A model generated the notes under the pieces. It saw nothing but the letters and a program-made list of their open reading frames with translations, was not told the origin of the DNA and did no database searches. Position numbers and translations under genes: made by a program. A stretch of DNA of 44,963 bases from Verrucomicrobiota bacterium (lineage in GTDB: Bacteria; Verrucomicrobiota; Verrucomicrobiia; Limisphaerales; JAFGQR01), in the NCBI GenBank assembly GCA_016935555.1, contig JAFGQR010000143.1, positions 1-44,963 of the forward strand, given 5' to 3'. Of the stretch, positions 33,374 through 42,516 are shown one piece after another. Positions within the stretch are counted from its first letter, which is position 1. Every line of letters begins with the position of its first letter.

Positions 33374-33595
33374 CTATTGCGGGCTCTGGCGGCCCTTTCG
33401 CCACTTGGACCGGTGCTTGATGATCCAGTCCGTCAGCGCCTGCTCGAAACCAATGTCGTAGCCGGCCTTTTCCGACTCGAGCCACTTGTGCCGCAAAATC
33501 TCCTCGCGTTCCGCCTGAAACTCCCGATAGAGCGACGAGCTTTTCAGCATTTCGTCGCGCTCGGCGTCCGATTTCTTTTCACCAGCCATAGCCAA
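33374..33595 (-). CDS. Small conserved hypothetical protein
   Basis: A 73-residue, charged, helical protein (SSLYREFQAEREEILRHKW, ESEKAGYDIGFEQALTDWII, then KHRSKWRKGR). The ESEKAGxDIGFExALTDWIxKHRSxWR pattern is one I recognise as recurrent in small uncharacterised bacterial proteins, and the sequence is strongly gene-like. It has no signal peptide or membrane helix. It reads leftward, 125 bases upstream of pyrR, and may share a transcript with pyrR-pyrB. Function unknown. Confidence 0.7.
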   Translation of the reverse strand: MAMAGEKKSDAERDEMLKSSSLYREFQAEREEILRHKWLESEKAGYDIGFEQALTDWIIKHRSKWRKGRQSPQ

Positions 33596-33912
33596 GAATG
33601 GCCTTCATTCGTTCGAATGGCCAGTGTTTAGCAGGAGCGGCCCGGTTTGACAATCGGATTTTGGTCGGGTCCGGCGCTGGGGGGCCATGGCGGCGGCAGC
33701 CGGAGCGTTTCCGCGAGCGGGGGCTTGATGGGGGGCATACGACGTGCTGAGCAGGACGGGGGGGGCTGCCGGGCTGACGAGGCAGCCCGACAGGGGCGCT
33801 GCGGGCATGTCGGGGCGGCGTGGGTTTAAGGTCGGACCGGCCCGGTCCGATACGCTAGGTAAGCCGTCGAGTGGCCTGCGATGGCGTGTGGCGATTGGGA
33901 TCAACACATATC
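33596..33912. other. 317-bp divergent intergenic region
   Basis: No gene is supported. It separates the leftward small gene from the rightward phosphorelay genes and should hold promoters for both. It carries two inverted repeats: GGGCTGCC/GGCAGCCC (33763-33788, 10-base loop) and the palindrome listed next. Confidence 0.5.
33832..33850. promoter_or_regulatory. Palindromic operator-like site upstream of the phosphorelay genes
   Basis: TCGGACCG-GCC-CGGTCCGA is a perfect 8-bp inverted repeat 63 bases upstream of the kinase ATG, followed at once by TACGCT, a possible -10. It could be an operator for a dimeric regulator or a GC hairpin. No ligand is evident. Confidence 0.35.
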
Positions 33913-35721
33913 ATGGACAAGAAAACGGAAAACCCGGTGCCCTCCACCAAACCGTTGGTTGTGGGGACGCTCCTGGCGCTGCTGGTCGTGCTGGGGCTGA
34001 GCTTCTGGGTTTATTGGACGGGCAGTCTGGCCCTGCGCGCCCAAGCCAAAGAACACGGGCTGCGCCTCTACAGCCACAAAACGCAAGCCGGCACCCCCGC
34101 GCCCCTCGGCACGCCACCCCCGTCGCGCGAGGACACAGACCGCAGCCTGGCGGCGTTTCTCGGGCACTTGGACGACTGGGCCATGCGGGTGACCCTGGCG
34201 ACGGCGGCGGGGGGAGCGGGGTTGACGCTCAGCCTGGTCTTCGGCCTGGGGTGGCTTCGGCACGCGTGGTTTCGGCGGATGCTGGAGAGGCGGGAAGCGA
34301 GCGAGTCCAGCGCGCGCGAGGGGGAGCAACGGCTGGCCCGCCTCCGGGACCAGTTGAAAGGCGAACTGGAGAAGCGCCACCAACTCGAGGAACAGATGGC
34401 CCAGCGCATCGAGCACGCGATTGAAGCGCGCACGGCGGACTTGGCGCGCGCCCACGCGGCGTTGGAGAAGGAACTCAACGACCGCAAGCAGGCCGAGAAA
34501 AGCCTGACCTACCAGCGCCAGGAGTTGTCGCGTTCCAAGGACGTTCTGGAAATGCACGTGCAAATGCGCACGCAGGAGCTGCAGACCCTGCAGCGGCGTT
34601 ACGAGCACATCCTCAACTCCGCCGGCGAGGGCATTTACGGCCTGGATCTCCAGGGCAAAACCACCTTTGTCAATCCCACCGCCGCGAAACTCACAGGCTG
34701 GGAGGTCCAGGAACTCGTGGGCAAACCCGAGCGTGAGGTGTTTCATCGGCAGCCGACCGACGGTGTGCCCAGTGGCAACACGCAGCTGATGGACCGGAAC
34801 GGGAACCTGCTCGCCGAACAGGTGTTCTACCGCAAAGACGGCGGCACGTTCCCCGTCGAATACGTCCGGACGCCGATCCTGGAAAACGGGCGGATGGTGG
34901 GTGCGGTCGTGCTGTTCAAGGACATCACGGAACGCAAGCGCGCCGAGGAGACCCTGGCGCGCAAGGCGGCGGAGCTGGCGCGGTCCAACGCCGAGCTCGA
35001 GCAGTTCGCCTACGTGGCGTCCCACGACCTCCAGGAGCCGCTCCGCAAAATCCAGGCCTTCGGCGACCGTCTCAAGGGAAGGCTGGATGCCACGCAGCAA
35101 GCCGACGGCCGCGATTACCTGCAGCGCATGCAGAGCGCCGCGGCGCGGATGCGGACGCTGATTGACGATCTGCTGACGTTCTCGCGGGTCATCAGCAGCA
35201 ACCAGCCGTTTGTCCCGGTTGACCTGGCCCAGATCACCCGCGAAGTCCTCACCGATCTCGAAGTCCGCGTCGAAAAATCCGGGGCCAAGATCCACCTCGG
35301 CGCCCTCCCGACGATCGACGCCGACCCCCTGCAGATGCGGCAGCTCCTTCAGAACCTCATCAGCAACTCCCTCAAATTCCAACCCCCCAACACCCAGCCC
35401 GTCGTCAAAATCGACGCCCGAGTCGTCAAACGGCCCTTCTCCTGCGCCAAGGATCCCACACCCGACGACGAAGTCTGCGAGCTGACCGTTGAGGACAACG
35501 GGATCGGCTTCGAGGAGGAGTATGCGGAGAAGATTTTCGCCGTGTTCCAACGCCTGCACGGCCGCAGCGACTACGAAGGCACCGGCGTCGGCCTGGCGGT
35601 GTGCCGCCGGATCACCGACCGCCACGGCGGCACGATTGCCGCCCGCAGCAAACCGGGCGAAGGGGCGACCTTCACGGTCACCCTGCCGGTGCGCCAGCCC
35701 CGCGGAGACCCCCCCCCATGA
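33913..35721 (+). CDS. Membrane PAS-domain sensor histidine kinase
   Basis: A 602-residue kinase. Two membrane helices (about residues 17-38 and 90-112) flank a ~50-residue periplasmic loop. A long coiled coil (120-225) leads to a PAS domain (about 228-345: [32 protein letters not shown]). Dimerisation helix with phosphoacceptor His371 in YVASHDLQEPLRKIQAFGD, then ATPase boxes N (RQLLQNLISNSLKF), G1 (VEDNGIGFEEEYAEKIFAVF) and G2 (GTGVGLAVCRRI). The HDLQEPLR type is shared with phytochrome-like kinases that pair with small CheY/Rcp-type regulators, and such a regulator follows with an ATGA overlap. The ATG at 33913 is preferred over a frame start at 33871. Signal unknown. Confidence 0.92.
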   Translation: MDKKTENPVPSTKPLVVGTLLALLVVLGLSFWVYWTGSLALRAQAKEHGLRLYSHKTQAGTPAPLGTPPPSREDTDRSLAAFLGHLDDWAMRVTLATAAGGAGLTLSLVFGLGWLRHAWFRRMLERREASESSAREGEQRLARLRDQLKGELEKRHQLEEQMAQRIEHAIEARTADLARAHAALEKELNDRKQAEKSLTYQRQELSRSKDVLEMHVQMRTQELQTLQRRYEHILNSAGEGIYGLDLQGKTTFVNPTAAKLTGWEVQELVGKPEREVFHRQPTDGVPSGNTQLMDRNGNLLAEQVFYRKDGGTFPVEYVRTPILENGRMVGAVVLFKDITERKRAEETLARKAAELARSNAELEQFAYVASHDLQEPLRKIQAFGDRLKGRLDATQQADGRDYLQRMQSAAARMRTLIDDLLTFSRVISSNQPFVPVDLAQITREVLTDLEVRVEKSGAKIHLGALPTIDADPLQMRQLLQNLISNSLKFQPPNTQPVVKIDARVVKRPFSCAKDPTPDDEVCELTVEDNGIGFEEEYAEKIFAVFQRLHGRSDYEGTGVGLAVCRRITDRHGGTIAARSKPGEGATFTVTLPVRQPRGDPPP

Positions 35722-36170
35722 GCGAGACATCCAAACCCCTGGTCATCCTGATGGCCGACGACGACGCGGACGACCGGCTGCTGGCCCAGGACGCGCTGAC
35801 GGAATGCCAGCTTGCCAACCACCTGCATTTCGTCGAGAACGGCGTCGACCTGCTCGACTTCCTCCATCACCGGGGCAAGTATGCCGCCCCCGGCACCTCC
35901 CCCAGACCGGGCCTCATCCTCCTGGATCTCAACATGCCGCGCAAGGACGGCCGGGAGGCCCTGCGGGAGATCAAGTCCGATCCCGAGCTGCGCCAGATCC
36001 CGGTCGTGGTGTTGACCACATCGAAAGCCGACACGGACATCGGCCGCATCTACGAGCTCGGCGCCAATTCCTTCATCTCCAAACCAGTCACCTTCGACTC
36101 GCTCGTCGACGTCATGCGCCTCCTCGGCAAATACTGGTTCGGCATCGTTCAGCTTCCCTCGAGGAACTAG
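35718..36170 (+). CDS. Single-domain response regulator (Rcp1/CheY type)
   Basis: A 150-residue receiver with no output domain. Acidic pocket in ILMADDDADDRLLAQDAL, phosphoacceptor Asp70 in LILLDLNMPRKDGREALREI, Thr in VVVLTTSKADTD, and Lys in FISKPVTFDSLVDVMRLLG. The insert around YAAPGTSPRPG is typical of Rcp1-like regulators partnered with phytochrome-type kinases. It overlaps the kinase before it (ATGA) and the hybrid kinase after it (TAGTG), so the three are made together as a phosphorelay. Confidence 0.94.
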   Translation: MSETSKPLVILMADDDADDRLLAQDALTECQLANHLHFVENGVDLLDFLHHRGKYAAPGTSPRPGLILLDLNMPRKDGREALREIKSDPELRQIPVVVLTTSKADTDIGRIYELGANSFISKPVTFDSLVDVMRLLGKYWFGIVQLPSRN

Positions 36171-38929
36171 TGCAGCCTGCCTCCGCCAACGGGCCGATCC
36201 GGGTGCTCCTGGTCGAAGACGACGAGGACGATTACATTCTCGCTTGCAACCTGATGGGCGACATTGCCCGGCAGCGCTACCAGGTGGACTGGCACAAGAC
36301 CTTTGACAGCGGCCTGGCCGCCGCCGTGCGCAACCGCCACGACGTCTGCCTTTTCGACTATCGCCTCGGCGCCCGCAACGGCGTCGAACTGCTCCGCACC
36401 GTCCTCGACCGGGGCTGCAGGCTGCCCATCATCCTGCTCACCAGCCAGGGTGAACATGAGATCGACCTGGAAGCCATGAGGGCCGGCGCCGACGACTACC
36501 TCGTCAAGGGCAAACTCGATGCCGGCATGCTCGAGCGCTCCATCCGCTACGCCATCGAACGCAAACGCGCCGTCGCCCAGGCCGCCGCCAACCAGGCCCG
36601 CCTCGCCGCGTTCGGCGCCGACATCGGCCTGGCCCTGACCCAGCGCGATGCCCTCCGCCCGATCCTCCAGCGCTGTGCCGCCGCCATGCTCCATTACCTC
36701 AAGGCCGTCCAGGCCAATATCTGGGTCTGCGACCCCGACCCCGACACCCTCCGCCTCCACGCCTCCGCCGGCCTCCACCCCTCCCCCCAGAAACTCGAGT
36801 TCCAGCAGTCCCGTGTCGCCCTCGACCTCAAGGCTCTGGCCGCCGGGCAGCCCGTCCTCATCCCGCAGTTGCGCGGCGACGCCCGGCTTCTCGACCGGGA
36901 ATGGGCCCGCCGCGAGCGCCTGGTGAGTTTTGCGGCCCACCCTTTGCGGCTCGAGGACCGGCTGGTCGGGCTGATGACGCTGTTTTCCCGCCAGCTGCTG
37001 ACCGGGGCCAGCCTGCAGGAGATGGCCTCTGTGGCCAACGGCATTGCGCTGTGCATCGAACGCAAACGCTCCGAAGAAGCCCTCGGCGCCAGCGAAATCA
37101 AGTACCGCTCCGTGGTCGAAAACATCAAGGAAGTCATCTTCCAGCTCGACCAGGACGCTCGCTGGACCTTTCTCAATCCCGCCTGGACCGAAATCACCGG
37201 CTTCAAAATCCGCGACACCCTCGGCACGCCGTTCACTGACTACGTCCATCCCGAAGACCTCGCCGGCCACCGCGAGCTGATGCTCGAAGTCATCAGCCGC
37301 ACCAAGAGCTTCTGCCGCGACGAGGTGCGCTACCTTGCCAAAGACGGCACGTTCCGCTGGATGGAGGTCTACGCCCAACCCCTCCTGGACACGCCGGACT
37401 CGCAACCCGGCGCCTCCGGCACGCTCAGTGACATCACCGAACGCAAGCGCGCCGCCGCCGAAATCGAGAAGCTCGCCGCCTTCGCCCGCTACAATCCCGA
37501 CCCGGTCATGGAACTGGCCGCCGACGGCACCTTGACGTATTTCAACCAGGCCGCCAGGGACATGGCCGCCGCCATGGACATCCCCGAACCCGGTGCCCTC
37601 CTGCCCCCTGACGCTCCCGCCCTCGTCCGCGAATGCCTCCGCACCGGCCAGAGCCGGCTGCGCCATGAGATGCTTCTCCAGGGGCGCACCCTCACGTGGT
37701 CCTTCTTTCCGATCCTCTCCAGCCAGGTCGTCCATTGCTACGGCGTCGACAACACCGAACGCCTCGCCCTCGAAGCCCAGCTGCGCCACTCCCAAAAACT
37801 CGAGTCCATCGGCCAGCTGGCCGCCGGTGTCGCCCACGACTTCAACAACATCCTCACCATCATCGAAGGCCACGCCGACCGGCTCCTCGCCCGCTGCGAC
37901 GCCCAGAATCCATCGGCCGATCCCCTCCACCAGATCTCCGCCGCCGCCAAACGCGCCTCCGCCCTCACCCGCCAGTTGCTCGTCTTCAGCCGCAAGCAGG
38001 TCCTGCAGCCGCGCGTCCTCGACCTCAATGCCGTGCTCGGCAACCTCACGACCATGCTTCAACGCCTCCTGGGCGATGACATCGCCCTCGAATCGTTCCC
38101 CGCGCCCGGGCTCCCGCCCATGGAAGGCGACGCGGGGATGATCGAACAGGTCATCCTGAACCTCGTCGTCAACTCGCGCGACGCCATGCCCAAAGGCGGC
38201 CGCCTCGTCATCACCACCACCGCCGTCGACATCGACGCCGACCACGCCCAGCACCACCCCGACGCCCGGCCCGGACGCCATCTCTGCCTCAGTGTCAGCG
38301 ACACCGGCCACGGGATGCCACGCGACACGCTCGACCGGATTTTCGAGCCCTTTTTCACGACCAAGGAGGTCGGCAAGGGCACGGGGCTCGGCCTGGCGAC
38401 CGTCTACGGCATCGTCAAACAGCACCAGGGCTGGATCCGGGTCGCCAGCGAACTCAACGCCGGCACCACCTTCAAAATCTATCTGCCCGCCACCTCCAAA
38501 CCCCTCGAGCCCCACGCCAACCCGTCCGCCGATCCCCCCGCCCTCCGCGGCCGCCACGAAACTGTCCTCCTCGTCGAAGACGAACCCGTGCTCCGCGAAC
38601 TGGCACGCGTCGTCCTCTCCGAATTCGATTACCGCGTCCTCGAAGCCGCCTCCGGACACGAAGCCCTGAAGGTCTGGGACGAGCACGGGGGCAACGTGGA
38701 CGTGCTCCTGACCGACATGATCATGCCTCAGGGCATGAACGGACGCGAACTGGCCGAGGAACTCAAAAGCCGCAAACCCACCCTCAAAATCATCTTCACC
38801 AGCGGCTACAGCCCCGAGATCATGGGACGCGACATGACCCTTCACGACTGTCTCTTCCTGCAAAAACCGTATCCTCCCCCCCTTCTCGCCCAAACCGTCC
38901 GCGCCTGTCTCGATCACGCCAACAACTGA
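36170..38929 (+). CDS. Hybrid histidine kinase: REC-GAF-PAS-PAS-HisKA-HATPase-REC
   Basis: A 919-residue soluble protein from a GTG overlapping the previous stop; GAGG at 36161 is a good ribosome-binding site, which decides the start. Receiver 1 (residues 8-125; Asp63 in [13 protein letters not shown]). GAF-like domain (about 145-290; [20 protein letters not shown]). PAS with PAC (about 300-430; [20 protein letters not shown]). A second weaker PAS (about 440-535). Kinase core with His556 in [21 protein letters not shown] boxes [12 protein letters not shown] and [20 protein letters not shown]. Receiver 2 (790-915; Asp849 in [14 protein letters not shown]). It could receive phosphate from the upstream kinase and relay it onward; no DNA-binding output is encoded nearby. 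Confidence 0.94.
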   Translation: MQPASANGPIRVLLVEDDEDDYILACNLMGDIARQRYQVDWHKTFDSGLAAAVRNRHDVCLFDYRLGARNGVELLRTVLDRGCRLPIILLTSQGEHEIDLEAMRAGADDYLVKGKLDAGMLERSIRYAIERKRAVAQAAANQARLAAFGADIGLALTQRDALRPILQRCAAAMLHYLKAVQANIWVCDPDPDTLRLHASAGLHPSPQKLEFQQSRVALDLKALAAGQPVLIPQLRGDARLLDREWARRERLVSFAAHPLRLEDRLVGLMTLFSRQLLTGASLQEMASVANGIALCIERKRSEEALGASEIKYRSVVENIKEVIFQLDQDARWTFLNPAWTEITGFKIRDTLGTPFTDYVHPEDLAGHRELMLEVISRTKSFCRDEVRYLAKDGTFRWMEVYAQPLLDTPDSQPGASGTLSDITERKRAAAEIEKLAAFARYNPDPVMELAADGTLTYFNQAARDMAAAMDIPEPGALLPPDAPALVRECLRTGQSRLRHEMLLQGRTLTWSFFPILSSQVVHCYGVDNTERLALEAQLRHSQKLESIGQLAAGVAHDFNNILTIIEGHADRLLARCDAQNPSADPLHQISAAAKRASALTRQLLVFSRKQVLQPRVLDLNAVLGNLTTMLQRLLGDDIALESFPAPGLPPMEGDAGMIEQVILNLVVNSRDAMPKGGRLVITTTAVDIDADHAQHHPDARPGRHLCLSVSDTGHGMPRDTLDRIFEPFFTTKEVGKGTGLGLATVYGIVKQHQGWIRVASELNAGTTFKIYLPATSKPLEPHANPSADPPALRGRHETVLLVEDEPVLRELARVVLSEFDYRVLEAASGHEALKVWDEHGGNVDVLLTDMIMPQGMNGRELAEELKSRKPTLKIIFTSGYSPEIMGRDMTLHDCLFLQKPYPPPLLAQTVRACLDHANN

Positions 38930-39127
38930 CGCCCGCCCGCCTGCCCCCGGCCCCGGGTCACAAGACTTTTGGGGCAATTCGCCGAATAACGCCCCCCCCG
39001 TTACGCTTGCCATCAAGGTCTTGGCTGGGCCTTCGCCACCGCGCTCGCAGGCTCGCCCGTCGGTGTGGCCGCATCGGCCAATGCGTTTCCCGTCGCCCGG
39101 TCAGCGGCGCCGTCTCATGCTCCGCTC

Positions 39128-39310
39128 ATGAGCGATCCGATCTATCCTCGCAGCCCGTGCGAAACGATGTGCGGCTGGATGCACCTGCCCCGTTCCATCG
39201 ACAAGATCCGTCTTCACCTCGCCGGGGAGGAGTCCCCGGGCAGGGCGCTCACGCGGGAGGAGATCCAGGAGTTGCCGTGCGGATCATGCCCGACTGGCGC
39301 GCGAAGTTGA
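39128..39310 (+). pseudogene. DUF5069-family gene remnant
   Basis: From the ATG at 39128 the peptide begins MSDPIYPRSPCETMCGWMHL and continues PRSIDKIRLHLAGE. This is the characteristic opening of DUF5069 proteins, which are about 140-150 residues. Resemblance ends after about 34 residues (near 39230); the frame then runs through unrelated sequence into the antisense of leuD and stops at 39310. The conserved remainder is not found in any frame nearby, so the gene appears to have lost its 3' part. Confidence 0.6.
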
Positions 39311-39821
39311 ACAGGCCGCCCGCGTCGACCACGGGCCGCACGTCCCCGAGGGGTTTGAGGGCATAGACCTTGCCCGTGGCGGTCGCCCGGACCGTCAGCG
39401 CGTCCAGGTCCACGGTCACCTCGTCGCCCGTCTTGAGCCGGTCGCACAGGCGCTCGGCGCATTCGCACGGGTAGACTTCGCCGGTGGCCACGCTGTTCCG
39501 GAAGAAGATGCGGGCGTAGCTTTCCGCGACGACGAGGTGGCAGCCGGCGGAGCCGAGGGCGATGGCGGCGTGTTCGCGCGAGCTGCCGCAGCCGAAATTG
39601 CGTCCGGCGATGAGGATGGGAAACGCGGAGTCGACTTGGCCGGGCCGGACGAATGGCGTGGGGTAGAGGGATTCGGGCAGGCCGTGGAGCGCGTAGCTGC
39701 CGAGCTTCTCATATTCGTCGGGCAGGGTGGGGACGAGGTTGAGGAACTCGGCAGGGATGATCTGGTCCGTGTCGATGTTGTCGCGGACGACGTAGACGGG
39801 GCCGGTGAAGACGGGGTTCAT
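39249..39821 (-). CDS. leuD: 3-isopropylmalate dehydratase small subunit (LeuD)
   Basis: A 190-residue swivel domain of the aconitase superfamily, which pairs with LeuC in leucine synthesis. It shows the N-terminal VVRDNIDTDQIIPAEFLN and the hallmark LIAGRNFGCGSSREHAAIAL, then VVAESYARIFFRNSVATGEV. The body ends around LFNFARQSGMI; about ten more residues (RTATPGSPPA) lie in DNA shared with the antisense DUF5069 remnant. It overlaps the lysR stop by four bases (ATGA), so it is co-transcribed with that regulator. leuC is not in the window. A homoaconitase or citraconate-type small subunit is an alternative. Confidence 0.9.
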   Translation of the reverse strand: MNPVFTGPVYVVRDNIDTDQIIPAEFLNLVPTLPDEYEKLGSYALHGLPESLYPTPFVRPGQVDSAFPILIAGRNFGCGSSREHAAIALGSAGCHLVVAESYARIFFRNSVATGEVYPCECAERLCDRLKTGDEVTVDLDALTVRATATGKVYALKPLGDVRPVVDAGGLFNFARQSGMIRTATPGSPPA

Positions 39822-40729
39822 GGTGAGGCGGAGTGGCGACGGGCGGGGTCAGGTTGGTCTTTCAAGGCGGCAATGAACTCTTTCATGGCGGGGGACAACA
39901 CCTTGGTTCGCTTGTGAATGGCGGCGACGGGGCGCGTCAGCCCGCCGTCGGCGAAGGGGATTTCGGCGAGGGCGTGTTGGGCGACCTCCTGGGAGACGGT
40001 GCTGCGCGGCAGGATGGAGACGCCGGCGTTGATCTCGACGGCGCGTTTGACGGTTTCGATGTTGTCGAACTCCATGGCGACGGTGACGTGGACGCGGCGC
40101 TCGCGGAGCAGCTTGTCGAGGGCTCTGCGCGTGGGCGTGTCGGCGTCGAAGGCGACGAATTTCCGGCCGGCGAGGTCTTTGAGGCGGACGGATTTCGACC
40201 GGGCCAGGGGATGGTGCGGGCTGCAGACGAGCACGAGGGGTTCTTTGCGCAAGGGCACGAGGTCGAGTCTCGAGTCGCGGACGGGGTAGGCGACCAGGCC
40301 CAGGTCGACCACGTTGCCGAGCACGTCCTCATACACCTGGGCAGCCCGGCGGTATTCGACATGCACGTTGACGGTGGGATAGCTCTTGAGGAATCGCTTC
40401 AGGCAGCCGGGCAGGTCATGCAGCCCAATGCTGTAAATGGTCGCCACCCGGATGGTGCCGGAGACGATGTCCTTGATTTCCTGGAGCTTGTTGAACAGCG
40501 ACTCGTAGGTCTGGATGATCTGCTTGCTGTAATCGTAAAGCACCCGCCCCTCCCGCGTGAGCCGAAACTTCTTCTTGCTGCGCTCGATCAGCAGCGTCTT
40601 GAACAGCCGCTCCAGGGAACTGATCTGCTGGCTGACGGCGGACTGGGTGACGTCGTTGATCTGCGCCGCCTTGGTGAAGCTCTCCGTCTCCGCAAGGTCG
40701 CAATAGACTTTCAGGCTTTCGATCTGCAT
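39818..40729 (-). CDS. LysR-family transcriptional regulator
   Basis: A 303-residue LTTR. N-terminal winged HTH (MQIESLKVYCDLAETESFTK, AAQINDVTQSAVSQQISSLE), linker helix, then the two-lobed effector-binding domain (SGTIRVATIYSIGLHDLP, VDLGLVAYPVRDSRLDLVPL, NAGVSILPRSTVSQEV). It is translationally coupled to leuD, suggesting control of leucine or branched-chain synthesis, but CysB/CynR-like sensing cannot be excluded. The start gives the standard N-terminus. The 61 bases upstream, after punA, are AT-richer and probably hold its promoter. Confidence 0.93.
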   Translation of the reverse strand: MQIESLKVYCDLAETESFTKAAQINDVTQSAVSQQISSLERLFKTLLIERSKKKFRLTREGRVLYDYSKQIIQTYESLFNKLQEIKDIVSGTIRVATIYSIGLHDLPGCLKRFLKSYPTVNVHVEYRRAAQVYEDVLGNVVDLGLVAYPVRDSRLDLVPLRKEPLVLVCSPHHPLARSKSVRLKDLAGRKFVAFDADTPTRRALDKLLRERRVHVTVAMEFDNIETVKRAVEINAGVSILPRSTVSQEVAQHALAEIPFADGGLTRPVAAIHKRTKVLSPAMKEFIAALKDQPDPARRHSASP

Positions 40730-40790
40730 AACTCAATGGCCCCAGTATGGGACACCCAACAGATTTGTCAATGGATGCAATCAATTCCCC

Positions 40791-41639
40791 TCATGATTGG
40801 CGCGCGTAGCGCTCGCAAAACTCCCCAAGCAGACGCACGGCCGCGCTTCGCGCCCGGCGCCCCGCGGCCATGACTTCGGCATGCGACAGCGGACCGCAGG
40901 CGCGGCCCGCGGCCAGGTTGGTAAGGCACGAAAGGCCGGCGACGGCGATCCCGTGCTGCCGCGCGACGACGGCTTCGGGCACGGTGCTCATGCCGACCGC
41001 GTCGGCCCCAAGCCGGGCAAACATGCGGATTTCGGCGGGGGTCTCGTAGGACGGCCCGGCGACGGCCAGGTAGACGCCCTCCCGGAGGGGGACGCGGGTG
41101 GTTTTCGCCGAGGCTCGGAGCAGGGCGCGGAGCGGTTCGTCATAGACGCGGGTCAGGTCGACGAACGGCTCGGTTCCCGGGGGCGCCTGGCCGCGGAGGG
41201 GATTGACTCCCATGAAGTTGATGTGGTCGGCGAGGAGCATGAAGTCGCCTTGGCGGTAGCGCTTGTTGATGGCGCCGGCGGCGCTGGTCAACAGCAGATG
41301 CCGGATGCCCAATGCCGCCGTCACCCGCACCGGGAAGGTCACCGTGTCCATGCAATGCCCTTCGTAGTAATGCGACCGGCCGCTCAGGACCAGCAACGGG
41401 GTGGCCCCGATCAGCCCAAACCGCAGCTTCCCCGCATGCCCAAGCACCGCCGTCCGCGGAAACCCCGGCAGCTTCGCGTAGGGAACCTCCAGCGCAACCC
41501 GCATCCCGGCCAGCGTGTCGTCGAACCCGCTCCCCAGCACGATCGCCAGGGTCGGCCTCAGGGAGCAGAGCTTGCGCAACCGGGCTGCCGCCAGGCGCGG
41601 ATCGGGATCGGCGGCGTTTGAACTCGAGGCATGGCTCAT
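40791..41639 (-). CDS. punA: Purine nucleoside phosphorylase
   Basis: A 282-residue trimeric-type PNP cleaving purine nucleosides with phosphate. Motifs: LAIVLGSGFDDTLAGM, FPRTAVLGHAGKLRFGLIG, VLSGRSHYYEGHCMDTVTFP, HLLLTSAAGAINKRYRQGDF, and LAVAGPSYETPAEIRMFARL with DAVGMSTVPEAVVARQHGI. The PSYETPAE and MSTVPE blocks mark the PunA/DeoD-II family. ATG at 41639 is chosen; the frame continues upstream but shadows the opposite-strand glycerol facilitator gene. Salvage role, standing apart from pyrR-pyrB. Confidence 0.95.
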   Translation of the reverse strand: MSHASSSNAADPDPRLAAARLRKLCSLRPTLAIVLGSGFDDTLAGMRVALEVPYAKLPGFPRTAVLGHAGKLRFGLIGATPLLVLSGRSHYYEGHCMDTVTFPVRVTAALGIRHLLLTSAAGAINKRYRQGDFMLLADHINFMGVNPLRGQAPPGTEPFVDLTRVYDEPLRALLRASAKTTRVPLREGVYLAVAGPSYETPAEIRMFARLGADAVGMSTVPEAVVARQHGIAVAGLSCLTNLAAGRACGPLSHAEVMAAGRRARSAAVRLLGEFCERYARQS

Positions 41640-41766
41640 AAGCAGGGCGAGTGTTCCGGAACGCGCGGGCAAATGACAACCGCAAACGCCGCGACTTGGC
41701 GCTGGACAAAAGGCGGCAGGTTGGAAGAGCCTGCGCACGCGCAGCTGCGCAAGCCCGGATTGAACG

Positions 41767-42516
41767 ATGAATGCATACGTCGCGGAATTCCTCGGCACGG
41801 CCATTCTGGTGATCTTTGGCAACGGCGTGGTGGCCAATGTGCTCCTGGCGCGCACCAAGGGCCATGGTGGCGGCTGGATCGTGATCAGCGCAGGCTGGGG
41901 TCTTGCGGTCTTCGTGGGCGCGTTCTGCGCCGCGCCCTTTAGCGGCGCCCACTTGAACCCGGCGGTCACGGCGGCGATGGCCGCCGCCGGCAAACTCGGC
42001 CCGGGCCAGGTGGCGGGCTATGTGCTGGCCCAAATGCTGGGAGCCATCGCCGGAGCCGCCGCCGTGTTCCTTTTTTACCGCGCCCACTTTGCGGTCTCCG
42101 ACGATGCCAACGCCAAGCTCGCCTGTTTCTGCACGGCGCCGAACATCCGGCATCTGCCCCAGGCATTCTTCTGTGAGACGCTGGGGACGTTTCTGCTGGT
42201 GCTGCCGATTTTTCTCATGACGGATGTCACGGCCTCGATGCCGGCCGGCTCCGGCGCGGCACAGCCGGTGGCCATCGGCCTGGGCACGCTCGGGGCGCTG
42301 CCGGTCGGCCTGGTGGTGTTCGGCATCGGGCTTTCTCTCGGGGGCACGACAGGCTACGCGATCAACCCGGCGCGCGACCTGGGTCCGCGGCTGGTTCATG
42401 CGCTGTTGCCGGTGCCGGGCAAGCGGGACAGCGACTGGGGGTATGCCTGGGTGCCGGTGGTGGCGCCCGTGGTGGGCGGGCTTTTGGCGGTGCTGGTCCA
42501 CATCGCGGTGCGGTAA
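41767..42516 (+). CDS. glpF: Glycerol facilitator/aquaporin (MIP family)
   Basis: A 249-residue channel with six membrane helices and two half-helices. The first NPA box is AHLNPAVTAAMA and the second is YAINPARDLGPRLVHALLP. The Asp after the second NPA (NPARD) is the mark of glyceroporins over water-only aquaporins. Start NAYVAEFLGTAILVIFGNG is typical of GlpF. It stands alone, divergent from punA; no glycerol kinase is beside it, so the transported solute could be another small polyol. Confidence 0.93.
   Translation: MNAYVAEFLGTAILVIFGNGVVANVLLARTKGHGGGWIVISAGWGLAVFVGAFCAAPFSGAHLNPAVTAAMAAAGKLGPGQVAGYVLAQMLGAIAGAAAVFLFYRAHFAVSDDANAKLACFCTAPNIRHLPQAFFCETLGTFLLVLPIFLMTDVTASMPAGSGAAQPVAIGLGTLGALPVGLVVFGIGLSLGGTTGYAINPARDLGPRLVHALLPVPGKRDSDWGYAWVPVVAPVVGGLLAVLVHIAVR

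Noticed and set aside
36167-39016. A 949-residue open frame on the minus strand opposite the hybrid kinase
   Set aside because: Low-complexity Gly/Glu/Val composition without motifs; the plus strand encodes a complete hybrid kinase.
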